DNA of 64,000 bases, taken from contig OU862917.1 of assembly GCA_917880885.1 (NCBI GenBank), forward strand, positions 31,670,104 through 31,734,103, read 5' to 3'. Made by a program: the position numbers and the translations under genes. Shown here piece after piece: positions 44,912 to 56,099 of this stretch. Position 1 is the first letter of the stretch. Each line of letters begins with the position of its first letter. The notes under the pieces were generated by a model. The model did not search any database, was not told the origin of the DNA, and was given only the letters and a program-made list of their open reading frames with translations. The DNA is from Limnephilus marmoratus (taxonomy: Eukaryota; Arthropoda; Insecta; Trichoptera; Limnephilidae).

Positions 44912-45345
44912 AAAAGTTATTTATCTTTTCATAAAATAAATAATGCCTTCACAAAGTGAAAACCTTTCCGAAGAAGTTTTCTTCGAAAAATCAAAGTTAT
45001 TTTTCATTCCTAATCCTTTTTTTCTAGTTTTATGTTCCATCTTGAACATTAATCGAGCATTCTTGAACACTATCAAATTAATAATGAGCTTTTTTTATAA
45101 TAATCCATTCAATTTTACGGGGCATTGACGTTAGGGATTTGTTGGTAGAGAAACGATTTTTAACACGCATTTTTTCTGATGATAAAAATTATGAAGGTTA
45201 CCAAAATTATTAAATTATATTTTTCACTTTATACATCAAGTTGAAATGTTAAAGTTTAACGATAACAATAGATTTCATCCCGGGCTTACTTTCAGGGGTT
45301 TTGTAATACAATGAAACCTATGTTGGAATTAGAGCTTACAAAAAA
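44912..45345. other. Unassigned
   Basis: No supported feature. Confidence 0.3.
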
Positions 45346-45597
45346 CGAGTGTGCTTTAGACCACACGACTGAAGTAAAACTTCACTAATTTATATCTTCC
45401 TCTCAACTTCCGTTCGCCTCGCCCGACCGTTCGCCTCGCGCGATCACATTTTTCATAACGCTCTCGTCACGCATTCACCAGCTTACTCCCCAAGTCAAGC
45501 GTGCGTAAAGGCCCGACCGTTCGCCTCGCCCGATCACACTTTTCGTAACGCTCTCGTCACGCATTCACCAGCTTACTCCCTAAGAAGTTTTACTTCA
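45346..45597 (+). mobile_element. Element with TGAAGTAAAACTTC inverted ends
   Basis: TGAAGTAAAACTTC (45370-45383) and its exact inverse (45584-45597). Inside, a 90-bp unit starting CCCGACCGTTCGCCTCGC is present twice (45422 and 45512). A copy in the opposite orientation, itself interrupted, lies at 48270-48790 and shares the extra left block GTGTGCTTTAGACCACACGA. Confidence 0.65.
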
Positions 45598-46274
45598 ATA
45601 AATTAAAAATGAATATAATGCGATGCAACAAAGGGCCCAAGAAATAAAATAGTAAGTAATAGAAAATCATCATAAAAGTGTGAAGGGCAAAAAAAACTAT
45701 GTTAAAAATGATGTATCCGTTTTTTCTACATTGATTTATTTGTCAAATTATATATGCAGTTTGTATTTTTGACTGCGTATTAAAATTTTTAAATGCATGA
45801 AAATAATAATATCGATACTTCATTTCGTTCTGTCCTCCACCCACTCGTTTAGCACCGATCCTCGAAACTCAAGCCTCTCCCAAAACACCGTGCGTAACTA
45901 CGCAATTCTCGCACAAACTATTACTTCCACTTACGTGGGTATTCACGTAACTCAAATTTACATGGCAATATACAAACAGGCTTATGTTCTTAACGCAAAA
46001 TTCCTGTTTTTTATTGTCCCCCTAATGTTTTCGCAGTCGGGCGCCTCTGGCTTCGGCGTCTGACCATAGAATAAAGAAGAACCTTTATTCCATTATTCTG
46101 ACAATATGCCTGCGCCGCGCTTACTCACTAGCAGTGGCATCTCTTGGTCGTTCCCAATGGGAATTCAATGAGAATTTAAAGAGAGGAAAATAAATCCTAA
46201 TTTGTTAATTTTTTGTTAAAACTGCCAGACCACTCAGTTGCGACGTGTTATGAAAATATATTTTTATTGTTTTA
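45598..46274. other. Unassigned
   Basis: An 88-codon frame (45797-46063) begins like a signal peptide (MKIIISILHFVLSSTHSFS) and is followed by AATAAAG, but has no family motifs and no splice context; I do not call it a gene. A short GAATAAAG/CTTTATTC hairpin follows at 46069. Confidence 0.35.
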
Positions 46275-46742
46275 ACATAACCAACACCTCTGCCATAGGT
46301 CACTCCTGGTTCGCTACGTTTGGTGACTTAGCAGGGATATCCGGGTTCTTGGGGTGAGGTCATGAGGTGATGTTACCCTCTGCCCCCCACCATACGAATT
46401 AAAAATGGGGTGAGGTTTACCGGGGTCTTGGCGGCGGATGTGTCTGCTCACCAGCTGCATGGCAGGCCGGATCAGGAGAGAGTGGTTGAGGGAGTCCCTT
46501 TGACTTCTCCAGCCGTACTCGCCTTGCACTGCAGTGGGAGGGATGGATTTATACATCCGTCACTCCTGGTCACACTGACCCCTAGATTCACACTCACCCC
46601 TAATGTCCTTCTCCTTCCCAAAACTTCCTCTCCTTCCTTTCCTAAAAAGACCCTCCACACAGCATCCCCAAAGATGATATAGGCTCTGAGGGGAATCGTT
46701 TTCACCAGGGCTTCCTGTGTGGACCTAATGTAGAAAAAAAAA
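46275..46742 (+). repeat. Repeat X, plus strand, best complete copy
   Basis: AACACCTCTGCCATAGGTCA, TTCGCTACGTTTGGTGACTT, GTCTTGGCGGCGGATG, GGCAGGCCGGATCAGGAGAG, then the tail CTCCACACAGCATCCCC with ATGATATAGG, a degenerate CTGAGGGGAAT/CACCAGGGCTT core and TGTGTGGAC, and an A run. About 460 bp. Both strands keep fairly long open frames, but no protein family is recognisable. Confidence 0.65.
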
Positions 46743-48004
46743 TCAGTATGTTTTTTCCGTATTTTTATTTTAATTTTATAATAGCTGAAAAAAAAACCTT
46801 TTTCACTTGTTCTACCTATGAAATACTAATTTTATATTTTATATGTTTTTTAAGTCTATTTTATACTTTGGGTACTTAGAAATATAGTATTTTGTTTTAA
46901 TATTACCCACACTCAGGCAGTGCCTTAGTGGGTTTTCATTTCTTGTTCATACTATTTGTTATTATATATTATGATATTATATGTATATTATTTGCTATTA
47001 TACATTATATGTACAAAGAAATGAGAATAAATAAAGTTAAAAAAAAAAAAAAAAATTATCTACACGACAGCACAATAACATCTACATTTTTTACTCCAAA
47101 GCTTCACGCTCTGGTTAAAATGCTTCGGGTACGTCTGTTACACCCTGTACACACTTTTTTATTGCGGTTCGCTTTCATACGGGGCTCATGCAAATATTTT
47201 TTAATTCGAAAATTTGGCGATTATAAAAGTTCTTATGTCACGTCCACAATGGTCCACCGCTCCAGTATATCTTTGGAGATGTTGAGGCTTTGTAGATAAT
47301 AGAGATGCAAGTACCGTTTACCGTTCGAGGCAGGATATTTTTCATATGAAATATTCGGAATATATACATGAATAGTTTTTTCATAGGTGCGTTTTGGATT
47401 CCGCTCTTATGGATTCGTACGAGGGGATTTATTGACTTTTAGGTTTAGTTTTATAAATTATGTTTGTCGTTCTTCGTTGCTAGTGTTTGGGAGTTCACTG
47501 CACATTCGCCGCTAGAGAACGACCATAAAGAAAACCGCCACTGCTCGCTAGTTGCTATTCTCCAGTCGCTACCCGCTCATTCACGAGGTGCGAGGTCGTA
47601 GGCGATTCGCGTTCTAAACATTGCTAATAAAAATAATAAAACTGCTAAATCTAACTGCCTACGTTGTATTATTATCATTTTACTTGCTGTGCGTATCATT
47701 TACTTTAATGATAGTGGCTGTGCTCAAATAACCCAATTCTAACTCGGTTCAGTAACTTGCATAATGGCTTATTTGTCTGCGTTCCGACTTGTGAATTCAT
47801 TTTTAATTCCGTTGTCGAGAGAGAAACGAAGGAATTTAAATGAAATAACAACTTTATTTAACTTAGTATTATAGCTTTTTTATGACAGCACGCCAACCGG
47901 TTTCGGTACAACGACGGTTATAAGTTATGTCAAAACCAGTCAACATGTTTGCATAACAAAATAAAGGGACATACTTTTACAGGATTCTATTTGACCGAGT
48001 ATCT
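46743..48004. other. Unassigned, with a MITE-end piece at 47087-47150 and a PLE-end piece near 47890
   Basis: TTTTTTACTCCAAAGCTTCA and CTTCGGGTACGTCTGTTACA at 47087-47145 match the 51054-51475 element. Near 47890-47910 the inverse of GTACCGAAACCGGTTGG with GTCATAAAAAAGC looks like a PLE 3' end without a good hammerhead core. Confidence 0.4.
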
Positions 48005-48007
48005 TTA

Positions 48008-48158
48008 GGGAACGTACCCATACTACGTGACTAACTTTTTGCAATTTTTAACCCCCCCCCCGATGACCAAAAACCTAAGCAAACCGCCGCTCATTTGTAC
48101 CAAGCGTGACATTTTGAAGACCCCCCCTAAACGTGTCACGTAGTATGGGTACGTTCCC
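48008..48158 (+). mobile_element. G-tract MITE, copy 3 (PIF/Harbinger-like)
   Basis: GGGAACGTACCCATACTACG ends in inverted orientation, flanked by TTA (48005-48007 and 48159-48161). The C runs are shorter here, and it is the shortest of the four copies at 151 bp. Confidence 0.85.
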
Positions 48159-48425
48159 TTAACTAATAGTAGGGTAGTCAAAAGTGTCTAGAATAGTTAA
48201 AAGTCTCCTATCACGGTCCCCATTAAAGCAATTGACGCATATTTTTGAAGTAATTCTTTACGCTCGCTCTACTTGAGGGGGTAAGCCGGTGAATGCGTTA
48301 CGAAAAGTGGTGATTGTTACGAAAAATGTCATGCGAACGGTAATCGATGCGAATGGTGATCGATTGCTAGGTGAACTGTCGGGCCTTTACGCACGCTCGA
48401 CCTGGGGAGTGATAAGGATAAGAAT

Positions 48426-48677
48426 GGTCACCCCAAGGTCGTAGGTCACCCCAAGGTTGTAGGTCACCCCAAGGTCGAAGGTCATCCCGAGGTCGTAGGT
48501 CACCCCAAGGTCGTAGGTCACCCCAAGGTCGAAGGTCACCCCGAGGTCGTAGGTCACCCCAAGGTCGTAGGACACCCCAAGATCATAGGTCACCCCAAGG
48601 TCGTAGGTCACCCCAAGGTCGTAGGTCACCCCATGATCATATTTCACCCCAATGTCATATGTCACCCCTAGGTCATA
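48426..48677 (+). repeat. 18-bp minisatellite, 14 units
   Basis: Units of GGTCACCCCAAGGTCGTA, 14 copies with scattered substitutions. As 18 is a multiple of 3, the minus strand stays open and spells repeated YDLGVT. The unit matches the X sequence CATAGATCACCCCAAG, and ordinary X sequence follows directly at 48674. Confidence 0.9.
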
Positions 48678-48736
48678 GATCATCCCGTTCGCTACGTTTG
48701 GTAACTTAGCAGGGATACCTTGGTTCATGGGGCGAG
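48674..48736 (+). repeat. Repeat X fragment after the minisatellite
   Basis: CATAGATCATCCCGTTCGCT, ACGTTTGGTAACTTAGCAGG and GGTTCATGGGGCGAGG, as in the X copies at 34926 and 46300. The rest of X is absent. Confidence 0.7.
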
Positions 48737-48790
48737 GTTTGTCTTGTAGTTTTACTTCAGTCGTGTAGTCTAAAGCACACTCGTTTGTTT

Positions 48791-49355
48791 TTTTTTTTTT
48801 AAATAAAATTGTTTGGCCTGCCGTTCTCTCCCCTGGTATTATCCAATACAGGTTAGGTTTGTCATAAAACCGCATTAAAATATGGCCACCCTTATGATGG
48901 TCTCAGTGGTAATAACTCTGAGGGCGGAATGCCTTTTGTGGGTTAAACCAGCTATGCCGATGGTTCTGTTTCAGCTAATATCGTGTACATTGATGGATGG
49001 TTGGATAGTTCCGCTCCGAGTCTCGTAGTCATTATATTTTTCATGTTCCTATAAATGGAGTGCCATTCGCATGAAACGTGACCAGAATTATTCTTCTTAC
49101 ACCTACCTACGGGTATTTCTACATTATCAACATGATTCTCGTATTTTGAAGTCGGCTTTCTATTTTGGTTGTTTTTATTTTATTTTTATGAATAGTCAAG
49201 GTTTGATAGCTAGTTATTTGACTGCGGAGAGGAACCGACACGGGAGTAGCAATTTCTCTGTTAAATTTGATACACAAAGACTTAACATCAACAAAATTGA
49301 TCGGTGTCCATTTTATTACCCAAATTACTACATTTTAATTTTAGTTTATGGGAGG
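48791..49355. other. Unassigned
   Basis: No supported feature. Confidence 0.3.
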
Positions 49356-50119
49356 AATGCAGATCCTGCCAATGTCTGGAAATTAAATAAAAAGGCACTT
49401 TCTAGATAAGAAAAGTGTAGAGAAGTTGAATAAAACAAAAATTAAGGCGCGCTCGGCAAAATTGAGGGAGATACAGCCGTTCAAAGTAGGTATAAATAAA
49501 ATTTCACTTCGCGAACCGATACTGTCAGCCCGCCCGCCATTTTAAAATAAATCTGTAAACTAAAAACTACCTTAAAGTTGGTAGCACTCGTAATCGTCCT
49601 AAAGAAAGTGCCCCTTTATAACGCCTACTCGCGTCAAGGCAAGAAAAACATCCCAGTTTTCAAGTAGTTCAGCGGCTACGCTAGGTTTGTGTAACATGGT
49701 TTCTGATTCAAAAGAAAGTGCCCCTTTATAGCGCCTACTCGCGTCAAGGCAAGAAAAACATCCCAGTTTTCAAGTAGTTCAGCGGCTACGCTAGGTTTGT
49801 GTAACATGGTTTGTGATTCTGGCGTACTATTAATTCTGTTTTTCATAATTACGCGCCTTATCATTTATCCCACGAAGTCGGCTACAATCGTATCTAGATT
49901 TGTGTTAGGTCTGGGATACCAACATAAACAGTGAAAAAATGGCGAACGGACTGTCATAATATCAGTGCGCGAAGTGAAATTTTAAATACTTTGAACGGCT
50001 GTATCTCCCTCAATTTTGCCGAGCGCGCCTTAATTTCTTTTTTATTCAACTTCTCCACACTTTTCTCATCTAGAAAGTGTGTTTTTATTAAATTCCCAGA
50101 CATTGGCAGGATCTGCATT
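49356..50119. mobile_element. DNA element with about 200-bp inverted ends
   Basis: The left arm (49356 to about 49548) and right arm (about 49930-50119) begin AATGCAGATCCTGCCAATGT and stay alignable over about 190 bp (AAGGCGCGCTCGGCAAAATT, GAGGGAGATACAGCCGTTCA). The centre contains a 110-bp tandem duplication. No target duplication is obvious. Long inverted ends around a short non-coding core suggest a foldback or MITE-like element. Confidence 0.75.
49601..49820 (+). repeat. 110-bp tandem duplication
   Basis: AAAGAAAGTGCCCCTTTATA starts at 49601 and again at 49711; the copies differ at about three positions. The high identity points to a recent duplication. Confidence 0.9.
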
Positions 50120-50744
50120 TTAGCCTAGTTTATTAACTAGGTACCTATATTGATATGACATTGTTGAATCAGATCCTTTGTTATCCGGGGATGATGTAGG
50201 ACCCGAGGGAAATTATTTTGTAGGTTGTAGATATAAACTAAATTAAAAAAAAATGTTTTCATTAAGCTCTCAAAAGACTAAATATCGCGACATCGCCTAA
50301 ATGGGTAGATATAAATGATAAAATCGTTTTTCCACATTTTCAAGACTAGGGGTAATATTGTTTTCTATTGTTAATATATTTTTGGGTAATATCCTAAAAA
50401 TTTACCAGACTCCTTGCAGTAGAAGTTAATAATAGTGAATAGTCAAAAAAATAAAAAATAAATACTTTAGACTCTTCAGAGATGGAGTGACCCTTTCAAA
50501 ATAGCTTACATTTTTATAACACTTTTTTTTAAGTTTTTCGGAATTTTAACACTCGAATTGGGCGATTGTCACCGAAATATGAATTTAAAGTATTTACTCA
50601 CAAGTTTATTTTCGTTAATAATAATAATAGCGTTATTTTTGTATCTTTGGACCATTGGTATCGATTGCACTAGATGATTTTTTCACTAGCGAGCGAACGA
50701 GCGTAATTAAAAATATTTTTTAGAAAAATAATGATACTAGTTGT
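50120..50744. other. Unassigned, with a LINE-J tail piece at 50185-50225
   Basis: GGGGATGATGTAGGACCCGA and GGGAAATTATTTTG at 50188-50220 match the shared tail. Nothing else recognised. Confidence 0.4.
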
Positions 50745-51010
50745 ATTTTGTTTTATTTATTTATTTTTCGTAGTAGTTTCCATAAAACAGTTGTACATAA
50801 ATGCATTACAGAAAAGTTTACAAATTTAGAACACATAACAGTAGAACTAACACTATATGAGAAATGGTGAAATGAAATATCTATATAAAAATATACATAA
50901 GCAAGAATTAGCAATAAAAAATTGTAGAATTATGTAAATAATACGTGTTCAATGTTCATTTAACAGTATGAAATAAATATACAATAGCTGACATTATTAT
51001 CAACACATCA
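50745..51010 (-). repeat. LINE 3' UTR, minus strand
   Basis: Plus strand starts with TTTTATTTATTTATTTTTCG and GTTGTACATAAATGCATTAC, similar in layout to the LINE ends at 5505 and 33360. No coding part. Confidence 0.4.
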
Positions 51011-51053
51011 TACAAATACATACCTTAGCATAGTCTGATAAGTAAATTTGCAA

Positions 51054-51475
51054 ATACAGGGAGTACCTAACAGCGTGTACCCGAAGGATTTTAAACAGCG
51101 ACTCCAGGGCATATTTGAAGTAGAAAAGTTGATGCAATTTTGCTGCCCGCTGACATTTTTTTTTTCAATTAAAAATATTTTTCCATCACACGTCGCAACT
51201 GGGTAGTCCGGAGAGTAGCGCGCTTATAGCCTAGCGTGTCACTTGTTAAGCGTTGCGTCTCGTTCTAGCAGTACGGTAACACGCGAAACAGCGCGCTCAT
51301 CTATCACACCCGTTGCGACGTATAGGGTTAATATCATTAGTGAGGTGTGATTAAAATATATATATATTTTTTTTAATGGCTAAAAAATTTCATCAAAATG
51401 AGATGTCCATTTTTTACTCCATGTATACTCAGGAATCACTGGTTAAAATCCTTCGGGTAGGTGCTGTTAAACAAA
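51054..51475. mobile_element. Inverted-repeat MITE, family with ACCCGAAGGATTTTAA arms
   Basis: Left GTACCCGAAGGATTTTAAAC (about 51076) and right inverse CACTGGTTAAAATCCTTCGG (51437) are paired; the outer AACAGC blocks also pair. The centre is GC-richer with GTAACACGCGAAACAGCGCG. Related to the ends at 3470-3800 and 47087. Confidence 0.6.
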
Positions 51476-51482
51476 TTTGAAT

Positions 51483-52100
51483 TGCTTTAAAGGACAACAT
51501 CGATATGGCCCAAGGCCAAATAACCTAAGAAACATACTACCTAGGAAAGATATCAAAAAAGTATTTTATGCTTTATGTCATTCCCGTCTTGAGTACGGAA
51601 TTCTAGTATGAGGTTCTGCTACAGCAAATCATATTAACATTCTAAATTTAAGTTTTGACATTCTAAATTTAAAACAAATATATGCCAAAATATTCTTATA
51701 CATCATTTTAAAAACAGAAAATCTCCTAATAAAACTCGGATACATGACACAAGAGCATCAAAAAAGGATATACGATAGTTCCAAAATTCAAGACAAGTTT
51801 TGGCCAAAGAAACCACATATATTTGGCAACCAAACTTTACTACATCCTTCCTCCAAGTTTGAAAAAGATAGAAAAGATAAATAAGTTTAAGGAAAAAATC
51901 AAAACATGGGTGAAAGAAATTAATGCAGACATACTAGAGAATGGCATACTAGAAATATTAAAAACATCATAGAAACTAAATAACGGAAAATCAAAGAAAT
52001 CTACCAGTCCGCCTCAGCACAGGACCACCCAGTGAGGAGAACTAAGAACAAACAGATGAAATATTTATATACATTATCATATCTTGCAATTCTCATCAAA
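51483..52100 (+). pseudogene. LINE RT carboxyl half, decayed
   Basis: VFYALCHSRLEYGILV (followed by a TGA where Trp is expected), then KTENLLIKLGYMTQEHQKR, a SFGQRN-type block, ATKLYYILPPSLKK and KIKTWVKE. The order matches insect CR1/Jockey reverse transcriptases. Several stops and frameshifts. 3' UTR to about 52100. Confidence 0.65.
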
Positions 52101-52309
52101 CCTGTAATTAAATAGTCACTAATAAAAAAAAGTAATAGGTACACCGTGCTTAGAAATTAGTGATTCTTTCAGAAAAGAGATGATTCCACAGCATATTGTA
52201 AAGATACGCAGGTAATTTAATATTTGAACTTTTTAAATGTGTGTTTCAATAATGACGCCACCCGTTTATTCACAGATTCCAAATTTGTCCCAGCTCATGT
52301 AAATCATTG

Positions 52310-52625
52310 TATTTCCCGTAGTGTCACCGTGATAAATATGATCTTGACGGTCTTAGAAAGAGAAAACTGCATGCTTTATATTCAAATCTAAATTTAACCA
52401 CAGAAAATTTTAAATGTCCACCTCTGTGAAACCAAAGTTTTCGATTGCAATTTGAGAAAAATGTATAAAATTTCGAGAATTTTTAACTCATATCTTTTCA
52501 AGAAATGTTACAAACGTGAGGTTATAATAATGTTTATAATACATTTGCCCAATAAAATATGTGTATGTTTTTCTTTTTAATCGTTATCAGTATTTTTAGA
52601 TAGAAAAACGTAAGGTGAGTACTTT
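52310..52625 (-). repeat. Dispersed family RA, minus copy
   Basis: Inverse of the 42541-42860 copy: TTATATTCAAATCTAAATTT, GAAACCAAAGTTTTCGATTG, AAATTTCGAGAATT and AAAAACGTAAGGTGAG in the expected order. Confidence 0.6.
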
Positions 52626-53325
52626 TTAAAAAAAAACTTGTGTTTGTATGAAAAAATTTAATATTTCAAAAATTATATTTTTTTTTCTGATAATAACATT
52701 TTCAAACGTATTTCATCACCTTTCAAGAACAGTTTTTGGCTTTCGGATTTTTTCAGAAATATTCCATTTATTTGGATTTTATTGCAAGGCGGAAATATTT
52801 TGACCTTCTGACAAAATGCGCCCCTTTTCTGGGGGGTTGATTTCGTAATACCTACTTTAACGAGAAATTAGAGAAATTAAACCTAGTGTGGAGGGCAAGT
52901 GACTGAAAACGCTTAAGTTTGGTTAATATTTTATATCTTGCCCGACTATAGGTATGGTGTGGGTTATTTGGTTTATGGTGCACGCTAATATCGCGTATCC
53001 CACGCCAATGGTTTGCACATTTCTATTTGATATTTTCCCCTCTGTGTCCGGCAAAACTCGCCCGTACAACACAACACCTATTGTCATGGTAAATTGAAAT
53101 TATCGCATTGAATGGACAATGACGTTGTATATTCATTCAAATTATCGGGTCGCTGACCATTTCACGGTGATCAAATGCTTTTTCGAAATTTATATCCGAC
53201 ACACATTTTTGTTTATTAGTTTTCGAGTAACATTTAGCTCTTTCTTGTCCTTATTAATTTCAATGATTTTTAAAGTCAAAAATATTACAAAAATAATAAA
53301 AAACGTCATAAAATAAACGTGTGAG
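52626..53325. other. Unassigned
   Basis: No supported feature. Confidence 0.3.
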
Positions 53326-53333
53326 GTGTGAGC

Positions 53334-54500
53334 TAGGGATGTCGAAAGTGAAAAAAAATATCGATATTTCGATATATCGATATTTATTAAAATATCAATA
53401 TCGACGTCGATATATCGAGGAAAAAATATCGATATATCGGTCAAATTTTTAAAGATTTTTGCGTTTTTAAAATAATACTGTATTATGCTCAATATTATCA
53501 ATGGTAATTTTTATACACAATGTGTATTATTTAAATGTACAAAGATCTCAATAAAAATGATGGTATTTTTAACAGTATTTATTTTTATTAGACAATAATT
53601 ACAAAAATATAAAGAACTAAAAAGCTATCTTCTAACTAATATTTTTAAACCTTTTTATTGTATCAGGCAAACCAGTATTTATCCTTAATCTTAAGTATTC
53701 CAGAAATCTTCGTATTTTTTTTAAATTCACGAGATGTTTTTTTTTTAAATATCCCAAATTTGTCGCATTAGTAAATGAAAAAAATAAACTTAAAATCTTT
53801 AATACACACCTAAAGGTATTGGATCCACGTTGAAAAAAGTTTGCCAGCAAGCGGTGTAAAAAGTTATCAGTCCCTAAATGTTATATAAAAAACGTTGTAC
53901 TTTCACACGAACGTCCTGACTGCTCGGGAAGTCAATCTTTGCTGACGTATTACGCAGCGACGAAACGTTTTGCTGAGTTCGGTAATAGGGGGAAAGATGC
54001 GCTGGTATGTGATGTCAAGATATAGAAACAAAATTTAATGGTCCCTGCAATTTGAAATTCCGATTTGTTTTCGACGCTCTCATATTAGTAAAACCATTGT
54101 GCGGCGGCCTGAGGTAACGCGGGACTCGGTCGCTCCAAAGTGTGCGTGTGGGAGGCGCTATGGGAATGACTTAGTCGAAATGGCCGAAAATATCATACAT
54201 TTCTATGCCCTTACCTACACCATATGAGATAGTATTGTAAGTTAATAAGTAATAGTTAAAACTTCAACCGCTAGATGTCACGAACCCGATACAGTTACTT
54301 TTTTCCGTTCGTTCCCATACGGTTTTGGATTCTAGTGACTTTCGTTACATAAATATACAAAAATATCGTTTTTGATACAATTTTCGATAGTGGATATTTA
54401 ATATCGATATATCGATATATCGGATCAAAATATATCGGTTAAAAATATCGATATTTTGAATTAAAAATATCGATATATCGATATTTTTTCAACAAGCCTA
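53334..54500. mobile_element. hAT element, 1167 bp, with ATCGATAT subterminal repeats
   Basis: Left TAGGGATGTCGAAA and right inverse TAGGCTTGTTGAAA are flanked by the exact duplication GTGTGAGC (53326-53333, 54501-54508). Each end is followed by about 100-140 bp packed with ATCGATAT/ATATCGAT. Subterminal repeats of this kind are usually transposase binding sites. A 72-codon minus-strand frame (53632-53850) has no clear transposase motifs, so the copy looks non-autonomous. Confidence 0.85.
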
Positions 54501-54508
54501 GTGTGAGC

Positions 54509-54592
54509 TGATTTTATTTCACATAGTACTATAATAGTACTTACCTTTACCTACCTAGGACCTTTTCATGTTTATTGTCTCCCTTTTTTACA
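54509..54592. other. Short unassigned gap
   Basis: Nothing seen. Confidence 0.3.
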
Positions 54593-54890
54593 TTAAATCC
54601 ACACAGGAGGTCCCGAGGAAATTATTTTCCTCAGGGCCTCTGTCATACTTGAAGATGCTGTGTGGAGGGTCTTTTTGAGGAGAGGAAAGAGTGAATGTTG
54701 TAGGAGGGAGACAATCGTTCCACAGCCGAGCTGTTAAACTCAAGAACGAGTCATAGAAACGACCAGTTCTCATGTGACAAATGTCAGCCGTGTACATATG
54801 TTAAACGCGTGTTTGGCGTTTTTCCCGACTATGCACCGGTGCCGAGGAGATCAATGACGCTAGTTTCTCAGAACATCTTCCATTGCCATA
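54593..54890 (-). pseudogene. LINE-J 3' end, minus strand
   Basis: On the minus strand YTADICHMRTGRFYDSFL and TARLWNDCLP match the end of the 57910-58440 frame (VDICHMRTGSFFDSFL, TARLWNYLPG). The 3' UTR has the double-stem tail CTGAGGAAAATAATTTCC at 54610-54640. Truncated at both the RT and UTR. Confidence 0.7.
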
Positions 54891-55201
54891 CTATTATACC
54901 TACCTCATTACTTAGAATAAAGAATTCTTCATTCTATGTCTCCATAGTGTTGAAGACTGAATAATGCTTTTTCATGCAAAATAGTGGTATATTATTCCTA
55001 AAAAACTAACTAACCACCCATCCGTCTCTCTGTCATACAACTCTACCTTGACACATGCTCTTTGTTTGATTCGTATTCATACCTCGTCTCGTAATACTCT
55101 TCTGTTATATTGACGTGCCTGACTTAAGTATGTGACTCACTTGATCGTTCCATGTATTTCTCGGGCGTATTTGACATCTTATATCTTATTTCCATCCTAC
55201 T
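54891..55201. other. Unassigned
   Basis: Contains a GAATAAAGAATTCTTCATTC palindrome near 54920. No gene. Confidence 0.35.
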
Positions 55202-55779
55202 TCCTACTAATATTATAAAGTCGAAAGTTTGTATGGATGTACTTATGTTTGTTACTCTTTCACGCAAAAACTACTGAATGGACTTTAAAAATTCTTTCAC
55301 TAATAGAAAGCTACATTATTTGCGAGTAATATAGGCTGTATATATTGGTAAGCTCTGGCTTTATGAAATTATTTATCTTACGTTTTCTGCCCCTAAAAAA
55401 ATCGAGCAAACGTCAGAAGAAAAGCAAAACAAACGGTTGCCGTGGAAACGATGTTGACGTCGTAGTTAATACGTATCTCTAAAAACTTCGATCAAGATAT
55501 TCTTGGTCGAAGTCTAAAAATGAATCGCCGAAAGGTGTGTGGGCGCATAACTTCCGAACGATTGAACCAAATTGGATATTTTTTTTGTATAAAACTACTG
55601 GTGAGCTCTGGCATTATGAAATTTGTATAAAAAATTGCAATAGGTGGCACGCGAGCAGTTTGAAAACTGAATGTACCGAGAATTTATGTATGGAATTCGG
55701 GAGGGTGGGGGGGGGGGGGGGGGGGGGCGGCGTAGGAACCCCCCTAATAACATGCCAGCGAAGCCGCGGGAAAAGCTAG
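55202..55779 (+). mobile_element. Helitron, plus strand
   Basis: Starts TCCTACTAATATTATAAAG and ends GCGAAGCCGCGGGAAAAGCTAG, host T at 55780. Blocks CGTTCGG-type 'gcgcataacttccgaacga' and CTCTGGCATTATGAAATTTG are shared with the Helitron at 30337. A run of about 19 G lies at 55701-55726. The left flank is T rather than A, so the first base may be off by one. Non-autonomous. Confidence 0.7.
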
Positions 55780-56099
55780 TAACTTCATATTAAAATCAAT
55801 AAAGTTCAAAAAACGATAGGTGGCTTTTAAATGTTCCCTTAATGTATTCTTTGCACATAATGATATATATTATCACCTACCTATACGTAGATAATAATAA
55901 TGACATCTACGACCTTACGACGTAGGTCCTTTTTTAGCGCAGTCGCACAGTGGGACGTTTCGTTAACCCCCAGGCCTCGGGCCTAATTTGTCGGAATGTC
56001 AAAATATTCCCGCTTTGCAATAAAATCCAAATTAATAGAATATTCTATTTTTGAAAGGTGTTGAAATACCTTTTAGATTTTATAATCTTATTATATTAG
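55780..56099. other. Unassigned
   Basis: 56000-56060 carries GGAATGTCAAAATATTCCCG and AATAAAATCC, similar to 52770-52830 inverted. Otherwise nothing. Confidence 0.3.

Larger units (their letters stand above)
48270..48790 (-). mobile_element. Second copy of the TGAAGTAAAACTTC element, interrupted
   Basis: The right edge (48737-48787) is the inverse of 45346-45383, and the left part (48290-48425) is the inverse of the 45420-45560 body (GGGCCTTTACGCACGCT). Between them lies a repeat X fragment carrying the minisatellite. Confidence 0.55.

Noticed and set aside
45797..46063. 88-codon frame with signal-peptide-like start and a nearby AATAAA
   Set aside because: No family motif, no codon bias, and repeats on both sides; one weak coincidence.
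47870..47950. Possible minus-strand hammerhead near GAAACCGGTT
   Set aside because: GAAACCGGTT is present, but the 5' core is CTTATAA and helix II does not pair; kept only as a PLE-end fragment.
48387..48875. 162-codon minus-strand open frame with YDLGVT repeats
   Set aside because: It is open only because the minisatellite unit is 18 bp; the flanks are repeat X and another element. Not a gene.
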